From the NCBI GenBank assembly GCA_002352225.1, contig DEIA01000044.1:22958-86957 (forward strand): a stretch of DNA of 64,000 nucleotides, given 5' to 3'. The position numbers were made by a program, and so were the translations under genes. The DNA is from Flammeovirgaceae bacterium UBA2786 (GTDB taxonomy: Bacteria > Bacteroidota > Bacteroidia > Cytophagales > Cyclobacteriaceae). The notes beneath the pieces are model-generated. The model was not told the origin of the DNA and made no database searches. It was given only the letters and a program-made list of their open reading frames with translations. Of the stretch, positions 59,008-64,000 are shown one piece after another. Numbering within the stretch: the first letter of the stretch is position 1; each line of letters starts with the position of its first letter.

Positions 59008-60582
59008 TTAATACTTCGATGCTAATTCAGTTGCTACTTTCTTGATTACATCCACATCGGCATCTTCAAATTTACCGGCACGGAAGTTATCCAGCGTTTG
59101 TTTGTTCTGCGCACGCAACAATTCAATAAATTCTTTTTCAAACTCTTTCACTTTGTTTACCGGCACGCGGTCTATATACCCGCGGGTTGAAGCCAGAATC
59201 ATAGCTACTTGTTCTTCTACCGCAACCGGAGCATATTGTGGCTGCTTTAATACTTCTGTATTTCTGCGGCCCCGCTCGATAGTAAGTTTAGTGACTGCAT
59301 CTAAGTCTGAACCGAATTTGGCAAACGCTTCCAACTCGCGGAATTGTGCCTGATCCAGTTTTAATGTACCGGCAACTTTCTTCATGGATTTTATCTGCGC
59401 ATTACCGCCCACACGCGATACCGAAATACCTACGTTAATAGCCGGGCGAATACCGGAGTTGAATAAGTTGGTTTCCAAAAATATCTGGCCATCGGTAATC
59501 GAGATTACGTTGGTTGGAATGTAAGCCGAAACGTCATTAGCCTGAGTTTCGATAATCGGAAGAGCGGTTAACGAACCTCCACCTTTTACTACACTTTTCA
59601 ATGAAGGAGGAAGATCGTTCATGCTTGCCGCAATACCATCGTTGTTGATGATTTTGGCGGCACGTTCCAACAAGCGTGAATGCAGGTAGAACACATCACC
59701 GGGGTATGCTTCGCGTCCGGGAGGTCTGCGCAATAACAAAGACACTTCGCGGTATGCCACAGCTTGCTTCGATAAGTCATCATAAATTACTAATGCCGGG
59801 CGGCCGGTATCGCGAAAGAATTCACCGATAGCGGCACCGGTAAACGGAGCAAAGAACTGCATGGGAGCCGGATCTGAAGCCGATGCCGAAACAATTACGG
59901 TATATTTTAAAGCGCCCGCTTTCTCTAAAGTAGCCGCTACACCTGCTACCGTTGACGCCTTTTGTCCTATGGCTACATAGATACAATAAACGGGTTCTCC
60001 TTTTTCGTAAAATTCTTTCTGGTTGATGATGGCGTCAATCGCAACGGCAGTTTTACCGGTTTGACGATCGCCAATGATTAACTCGCGCTGGCCACGGCCA
60101 ATCGGAATCATAGCATCAATAGCTTTGATACCCGTTTGCAACGGCTCGTTTACGGGTTGACGATAAATTACACCCGGAGCTTTGCGCTCTAATGGCATTT
60201 CATAAAGCTGACCTTCTACAGGGCCTTTGCCATCTATTGGTTGTGCCAGTGTGTTTACCACACGGCCCAACAAACCATCGCCAGCCTTAATAGAAGCAAT
60301 TTGGCCAGTACGTTTTACGGTAGCGCCTTCTTTAATGCCTTTACCATCGCCCAGCAACACGGCTCCTACGTTGTCTTCTTCCAGATTAAGCACAAGGGCT
60401 TTCAATCCGTTTTCAAATTCAACCAACTCACCTGCCTGCGCTTTGGTAAGTCCGTAAATACGAGCCACACCATCACCAATGGTAAGTACAGTACCTACTT
60501 CTTGTAATTCAGTAGCGGTGCGCGATTGTGAAAGCTGCTCGCGGAGTATTGCTGAGATTTCTTCGGGTCTGATTTCTGCCAT
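59008..60582 (-). CDS. atpA: ATP synthase alpha subunit
   Basis: A 524-residue F1 alpha subunit. The P-loop is GDRQTGKT, and the family signature is PAINVGISVSRVGG. The N-terminus MAEIRPEEISAILREQL is standard. It forms the non-catalytic nucleotide sites of the F1 ring with the beta subunit, whose gene is not in this window. Confidence 0.98.
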   Translation of the reverse strand: MAEIRPEEISAILREQLSQSRTATELQEVGTVLTIGDGVARIYGLTKAQAGELVEFENGLKALVLNLEEDNVGAVLLGDGKGIKEGATVKRTGQIASIKAGDGLLGRVVNTLAQPIDGKGPVEGQLYEMPLERKAPGVIYRQPVNEPLQTGIKAIDAMIPIGRGQRELIIGDRQTGKTAVAIDAIINQKEFYEKGEPVYCIYVAIGQKASTVAGVAATLEKAGALKYTVIVSASASDPAPMQFFAPFTGAAIGEFFRDTGRPALVIYDDLSKQAVAYREVSLLLRRPPGREAYPGDVFYLHSRLLERAAKIINNDGIAASMNDLPPSLKSVVKGGGSLTALPIIETQANDVSAYIPTNVISITDGQIFLETNLFNSGIRPAINVGISVSRVGGNAQIKSMKKVAGTLKLDQAQFRELEAFAKFGSDLDAVTKLTIERGRRNTEVLKQPQYAPVAVEEQVAMILASTRGYIDRVPVNKVKEFEKEFIELLRAQNKQTLDNFRAGKFEDADVDVIKKVATELASKY

Positions 60583-60627
60583 ATTCTGTTAATTCAAAAT
60601 TTCTAATTCTATTTTTTTTATGCCTCA

Positions 60628-60655
60628 CCCCTGGCCTCTTTTCAGAGGAGAGGGG
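60628..60655. repeat. Hairpin between atpH and atpA
   Basis: The arms CCCCTGGCCTCT and AGAGGAGAGGGG pair around TTTC with one or two mismatches. A similar motif is dispersed in many Bacteroidota genomes. It lies inside the operon, so it is more likely a repeat or an RNA-processing site than a full terminator. Confidence 0.65.
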
Positions 60656-60666
60656 AACAGGTCAGG

Positions 60667-61227
60667 TTAAAACTCTTTTACAAACGGGTTTTCGCTGAAT
60701 TTCAATTTCAATGTTTTCAGTTTACTTTTTACAGAAGCATCGATCTGACGGTCGCCTACATTCAACACAAAACCTCCAATCAGGTCTTTATCTACTTTCT
60801 CTTCCAGTTCAACTTCTTTCTTATTGCTAAGTTTCTTCACCAATTGCTCAATCTCGCTGCGCAGTTTTGCATCGAGTGGTTGAGTTGACGTAATGGATGC
60901 CTTACCAATGCCTTTATAATTATTGTACGCTACATGAAACTCGCTGGCAATAGCGGGCAAAAGAGGTTCGCGGTTTTTCTTTGTCAGGATTTCGATAATT
61001 CCCATTGTAAGGGGATGTACTTTGCCTTTAAATAAAGTTTCCAGTACAACACGTTTCTTTTCATGGCGAACAATCGGGCTCTTCAGCATCAATACAAAAT
61101 CGCGGCTATTGCGACATACCTGAGCAAACAGTTGCATATCCTGATGCACCGGTTCTAATGCACCTTGTTCCACAGCCAGGCCAAGCAGTGATTTTACATA
61201 TCGGGAAGCAACGCGTGAATCGGCCAT
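60667..61227 (-). CDS. atpH: ATP synthase delta subunit
   Basis: A 186-residue F1 delta (OSCP-like) subunit. It begins with SRVASRYVKSLLGLAVEQ and ends with VNVGDRQIDASVKSKLKTL-like strand-helix (GFVLNVGDRQIDASVKSKL), the typical C-terminus. It joins the F1 head to the peripheral stalk. It starts 4 bases after the atpF stop codon. Confidence 0.95.
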   Translation of the reverse strand: MADSRVASRYVKSLLGLAVEQGALEPVHQDMQLFAQVCRNSRDFVLMLKSPIVRHEKKRVVLETLFKGKVHPLTMGIIEILTKKNREPLLPAIASEFHVAYNNYKGIGKASITSTQPLDAKLRSEIEQLVKKLSNKKEVELEEKVDKDLIGGFVLNVGDRQIDASVKSKLKTLKLKFSENPFVKEF

Positions 61228-61231
61228 TGGA

Positions 61232-61726
61232 TTAATTCAACTTAAGTTCTTTGATATAACTATCGGCCAGGTCTTTCTGTGCTTTATCATCGGCCAGGTT
61301 TTTCTTTATCAGTTTTTCGGCAACTTCAAGCGAGAAGGCTGCTACCTGTGCTTTTACATCGCGCAAAGCTGCATTTTTTTCGGTTTGAATAACTGAGCGG
61401 GCATCTTCAATAATCTTGTCTGCGTTTTTCTTTGCATCGGACTGTGCCTGGTCGTGCAACCGGTTTGCTGCTTCGCGTGCAGTTTTTAATATTTTATCGC
61501 GCTCTTCACGCGCTTCGCGCAAAAGGTTTTCATTATCGGCTTTCAGGCTGGCCATTTCTTTTTTGGCTTGCTCGGCAGAGTCTAGCGCTTGCTGAATGGA
61601 TTGCTCCCGCTCTTTAAGCGAGCCTAAAATCGGCTTCCACGCAAGTTTGGCTAATAAGAAAATCAACAGCAAGAAGATAAACGCTTGCCAGATAATGAGG
61701 CCGGGGCCGGGGGTTAGTAAATCCAT
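61232..61726 (-). CDS. atpF: ATP synthase b subunit
   Basis: A 164-residue F0 b subunit: one membrane helix (about residues 8-25) and a long charged coiled coil rich in Ala, Glu and Lys (QALDSAEQAKKEMASLKADN). It forms the peripheral stalk. It follows atpE by 88 bases containing a hairpin. Confidence 0.95.
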   Translation of the reverse strand: MDLLTPGPGLIIWQAFIFLLLIFLLAKLAWKPILGSLKEREQSIQQALDSAEQAKKEMASLKADNENLLREAREERDKILKTAREAANRLHDQAQSDAKKNADKIIEDARSVIQTEKNAALRDVKAQVAAFSLEVAEKLIKKNLADDKAQKDLADSYIKELKLN

Positions 61727-61769
61727 AGTTCTTTGTTTTACCTAAACTGTATTGTTGAATTGGAAATTC

Positions 61770-61809
61770 AAAAAGACCGCCCCGGTCCATTACCAGAGCG
61801 GGTCTTTTT
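61770..61809 (-). terminator. Hairpin with T-run between atpE and atpF
   Basis: On the minus strand AAAAAGACC and GGTCTTTTT pair, with further pairs CGC/GCG and CC/GG inside and a loop around GGTAATGG. It looks like an intrinsic terminator directly after atpE. Because atpF lies beyond it, it is probably partial, giving extra atpE transcript. Confidence 0.7.
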
Positions 61810-61814
61810 AATTT

Positions 61815-62060
61815 TTAGCCTTTGAAAGAAATCAACAAGCAAATAACGAGTGCAAACAGGGCTGCAACCTCGATAAGAGCCGCGATTACAAGCATGGCAT
61901 TCTGGATTTTGCCTGAAGCTTCTGGCTGGCGAGCCATACCTTCCATAGCAGAACCACCAATTTTACCGATACCAATTCCAGCGCCAATTGCAGCCAGACC
62001 CGCACCGATACCTGCACCCATGATTGCGTAGCTAATGTCCAATAATAGAGCGAACAACAT
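61815..62060 (-). CDS. atpE: ATP synthase c subunit
   Basis: An 81-residue F0 c-ring subunit with two membrane helices and the polar loop ARQPE (residues 43-47). The ion-binding carboxylate is E64 in AALIEVAALFAL. The first helix has no glutamine at the sodium-binding position, which favours proton coupling. The ring needs about ten or more copies, which fits the hairpins on both sides of the gene as possible expression tuners. Confidence 0.96.
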   Translation of the reverse strand: MLFALLLDISYAIMGAGIGAGLAAIGAGIGIGKIGGSAMEGMARQPEASGKIQNAMLVIAALIEVAALFALVICLLISFKG

Positions 62061-62086
62061 AGTTTTATTTATTTAAGTTAAACACG

Positions 62087-62106
62087 CCCCCGATAGCTAC
62101 CGGGGG
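62087..62106. promoter_or_regulatory. Hairpin between atpB and atpE
   Basis: CCCCCGATAGCTACCGGGGG is a near-perfect 20-base palindrome (one G-T/A-C position) in the 63-base gap. There is no adjacent T-run, so it is more likely an mRNA-stability or processing element than a terminator. Confidence 0.6.
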
Positions 62107-62123
62107 ATTTCTTTAATTCTATT

Positions 62124-63152
62124 TTAATGATCGTGACTATGGTCGGCCACAGCCATACCTATGTACATCGATGAGAACATCGTAAATACATAAGCCTGAA
62201 TACCGGCAACCAATAACTCGATCAGATTAATAAACAATACAATCAGCGATGAGCCAATGCCCACCATATAACTTCCAAAAATAAACGCAAGGCAAATCAA
62301 ACTAAGCAATACAATATGCCCGGCTGTAATGGCCACAAACAAACGAATCATCAATGAAAATGGCTTGGTAAATATTCCGATTATTTCAACCGGAAGAATT
62401 ACAATGCGCAATGGAAGCGGTACACCGGGTGTCCAGAAGATATGGCCCCAATAGCCTTTGTTTCCATTAAAGTTTGTGATTAAAAAAGTAAACACGGCCA
62501 GCGTCATAGTTACTGCTATGTTCCCCGTAAGGTTACCCGCGCCCGGCAATAAGCCCAACAGATTGCCGAACAGGATAAAGAAGAACAGCGTAAGCATGTA
62601 GGGCATAAAGCGCTCGTACTGGTGCCCAATGTTTGGCTTTACAATCTCATCGCGCACAAACAAAATAACAGGCTCAAAAAATGATTGCATGCCGGTAGGC
62701 GCCTTGCCCTGGTTTTTCTTAAAGCCTTTGGCTACTGATGTAAACACAAACAACAACAGCGCAGCATTAATAAACAGCATGGCTACGTTTTTGGTAATGG
62801 ACAAATCCAGCACAGCCTTGCCAGAATCGGCCAGTGTAATGTGATTATGATCTAATTTGTAGCCGTTATATTCTACTGCATTATGATGCTCGTCATAAAA
62901 CCGGCTGGAGGAGAAAACATCCAGACCTTTTTCGGAAGAGTAAACAATAACCGGAAGGGGCATTACAAACCAGTCGGCAAAGTGCCACTGGTGGTCGTCC
63001 ATTACGTGGTGCAGAATTACCTCGCTGGCATTGAAGGGCTCGGTTTCATGCCCGGCCTCGTTCGATGCAAAAACCGGTGAAAAAATGCCTGAAAAAACAA
63101 TCAGAATAAGGGCGAAAAACGTTGGTTTTGGGGCAAAAAACGGCTTTTTCAT
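62124..63152 (-). CDS. atpB: ATP synthase a subunit
   Basis: A 342-residue F0 a subunit with the long N-terminal extension seen in Bacteroidota: a signal-like helix (about residues 8-30) and a hydrophilic segment with several histidines (VILHHVMDDHQWHF), then five to six transmembrane helices. The essential arginine is in KPFSLMIRLFVAITAGH. It is the first gene of the operon. No atpI or AtpZ gene precedes it within the window. Confidence 0.96.
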   Translation of the reverse strand: MKKPFFAPKPTFFALILIVFSGIFSPVFASNEAGHETEPFNASEVILHHVMDDHQWHFADWFVMPLPVIVYSSEKGLDVFSSSRFYDEHHNAVEYNGYKLDHNHITLADSGKAVLDLSITKNVAMLFINAALLLFVFTSVAKGFKKNQGKAPTGMQSFFEPVILFVRDEIVKPNIGHQYERFMPYMLTLFFFILFGNLLGLLPGAGNLTGNIAVTMTLAVFTFLITNFNGNKGYWGHIFWTPGVPLPLRIVILPVEIIGIFTKPFSLMIRLFVAITAGHIVLLSLICLAFIFGSYMVGIGSSLIVLFINLIELLVAGIQAYVFTMFSSMYIGMAVADHSHDH

Positions 63153-63365
63153 CGCAGTCGGAACAGATGCTTTTATTTGGACTGCAAAAGTATCAATTAA
63201 ACCATCTGAAAAAAATGTTTTGAGTTGAATTTACTAAACCACATAGGCACATAGAAGTCGCGTAAAAGTTATGTTTTTATGTTCTATGAGGAAGCGACTG
63301 AAATAATAACAGAAGACCCGAGGTTGCCGGAACGGTTTTTTTTATGAGTTTAGCTGTTCCCAGTT

Positions 63366-63510
63366 GAACGTTAAACTGGTAAAGTCTAAACACTTTAAAG
63401 CCGCAGAAATAAGAGAGATTCGTAACTTAGTACTCGAAAATCGTGAATTGGGGCATTCATTGGGAAGATTTGGATGAAGATATTTTGGTGGAGGAGTTAC
63501 TGAGGTAGTT
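63366..63510 (+). pseudogene. Remnant resembling DUF4160/DUF2442 toxin-antitoxin-like proteins
   Basis: Two open pieces in different frames. The first reads KSKHFKAAEIREIRNLVLENRE before a stop at 63474-63476. The second, one frame over, reads GIHWEDLDEDILVEELLR before a stop at 63508-63510; HW.DLDEDI.VE.LL is typical of the end of DUF2442. The first piece resembles the end of DUF4160, which often precedes DUF2442. I infer a deletion or frameshift joining the two. No start codon fits. The remaining part of the gap 63153-63513 has an A/T-rich leader and the short inverted words CATAGAA and TTCTATG. Confidence 0.5.
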
Positions 63511-63513
63511 TAA

Positions 63514-63837
63514 GTGACTCAACAAGCTGCCATAAACACCGCTCGAGATTTTGTAAAAGAATGTCAGGCTATTGGCCTCACCTTCAATAAAGTTTTACTT
63601 TTTGGCTCCCATGCAAAAGGTTTAGAACATGAAGGTTCCGACATTGATCTTCTCCTAATATCTAAAAAATTTACCGGTGATGTGTTTGCCAATCTAAGGC
63701 AATATGCAAAAGCTAACATTCGCTTCCCGCAGGTAGAAACACATCCTATGCCGTTGCAGGTGTTCTTCACCTGCAACGACTTTGGGCGTGAGAATTTTGT
63801 TTTAGTTTTGAAATGTAAATTGAAACACGAAGTGTGA
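63514..63837 (+). CDS. MNT-type nucleotidyltransferase domain protein
   Basis: A 107-residue minimal nucleotidyltransferase. The catalytic pattern is G31-S32 with D43 and D45 in LLFGSHAKG...SDIDLLLIS. Such proteins are often antitoxins that modify a HEPN toxin with AMP, or are stand-alone enzymes. No HEPN gene is seen in the window, but the sequence continues beyond its right edge. The start is a GTG. It begins 3 bases after the pseudogene remnant. Confidence 0.8.
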   Translation: MTQQAAINTARDFVKECQAIGLTFNKVLLFGSHAKGLEHEGSDIDLLLISKKFTGDVFANLRQYAKANIRFPQVETHPMPLQVFFTCNDFGRENFVLVLKCKLKHEV

Positions 63838-63867
63838 TAATAGGTTGAGGTTGAAAGTGTTGTTTAC

Positions 63868-63933
63868 GAAAACCCACGTTGGTGGGGCAACGCTCTTACC
63901 CCACCCGAAACACCAACATGGACAAGGGTTTTC
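63868..63933. repeat. Nested palindrome near the right edge
   Basis: Three pairs of arms are nested: GAAAACCC with GGGTTTTC, GTTGGTG with CACCAAC, and TGGGG with CCCCA. The spacing between arm pairs differs on the two sides (3 and 8 bases), so it forms an imperfect cruciform-like structure. It is a repeat, MITE end or structured RNA of unknown kind; the window stops too soon to tell. Confidence 0.6.
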
Positions 63934-64000
63934 ATAATAATTGGTTGTTTAGTTAAACATTACTTAAAATTTATGGCTTCAAAGTCGTTATCAGGAATAG

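Noticed and set aside
63973..64000. ATG opening a reading frame at the right edge
   Set aside because: Only nine codons are visible and there is no promoter or family signal, so a gene start cannot be supported.

Overview
The window comes from a member of the Bacteroidota, most likely a Cytophagales-type bacterium. The evidence is the repeated promoter element TAnnTTTG, in places with an upstream TTTG or TTG about 19-20 bases away, the lack of strong Shine-Dalgarno sites, a SusC-type TonB receptor with a carboxypeptidase-regulatory-like N-terminus, Bacteroidota lipoprotein signals, and an ATP synthase operon ordered B-E-F-H-A-G with the beta and epsilon genes absent. No species can be named from the sequence alone.

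Layout. 0-7.8 kb: 3' end of a ClC channel gene, a YdeI-like protein, a sugar-acid dehydratase, then a duplicated palindromic element beside an IS200-type Y1 transposase, an SDR dehydrogenase, a hydrolase, an aldo/keto reductase and a DJ-1/PfpI protein; tRNA-Val follows. 8-18.4 kb: AsmA, mazG, and glmM enclosed by two different HicAB toxin-antitoxin modules, a cysteine desulfurase, a repeat nest carrying a broken copy of the end of the next gene, an acetyl-CoA hydrolase/CoA-transferase and a DUF2520 protein. 18.4-31.2 kb: envelope and signalling genes (double plug-motif protein, DUF1573, two-component pair, MoxR ATPase, three PPIase-family exported proteins, an RsbW/RsbV/RsbU partner-switching set) and guaB. 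31.3-41 kb: RlpA, TauE/SafE permease, phosphodiesterase, amine oxidase, NadR-like kinase, MFS exporter, and an AT-rich pair made of a membrane-bound putative regulator and an FN3/LamG lipoprotein.

41-48.4 kb is the most unusual part: a tightly packed seven-gene operon with four AhpD/carboxymuconolactone-decarboxylase-like paralogues, a TonB-dependent receptor, an MFS symporter and a DUF3179 membrane protein. It reads like an uptake-and-processing route for an unidentified compound. On the opposite strand, 49.2-52.9 kb holds a Tat-exported class-V PLP enzyme followed by a penicillin-acylase-family lipoprotein. 53-58 kb has small membrane proteins, a YghO-like protein, a PAS histidine kinase, and an overlapping UbiA-like/methyltransferase pair. 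58-63.2 kb is the atp operon, with hairpins on both sides of atpE. The window ends with a decayed gene, a stand-alone MNT-type nucleotidyltransferase and a nested palindrome.

All functional calls come from reading motifs and remembered family patterns; no database search was run. Domain boundaries are approximate.
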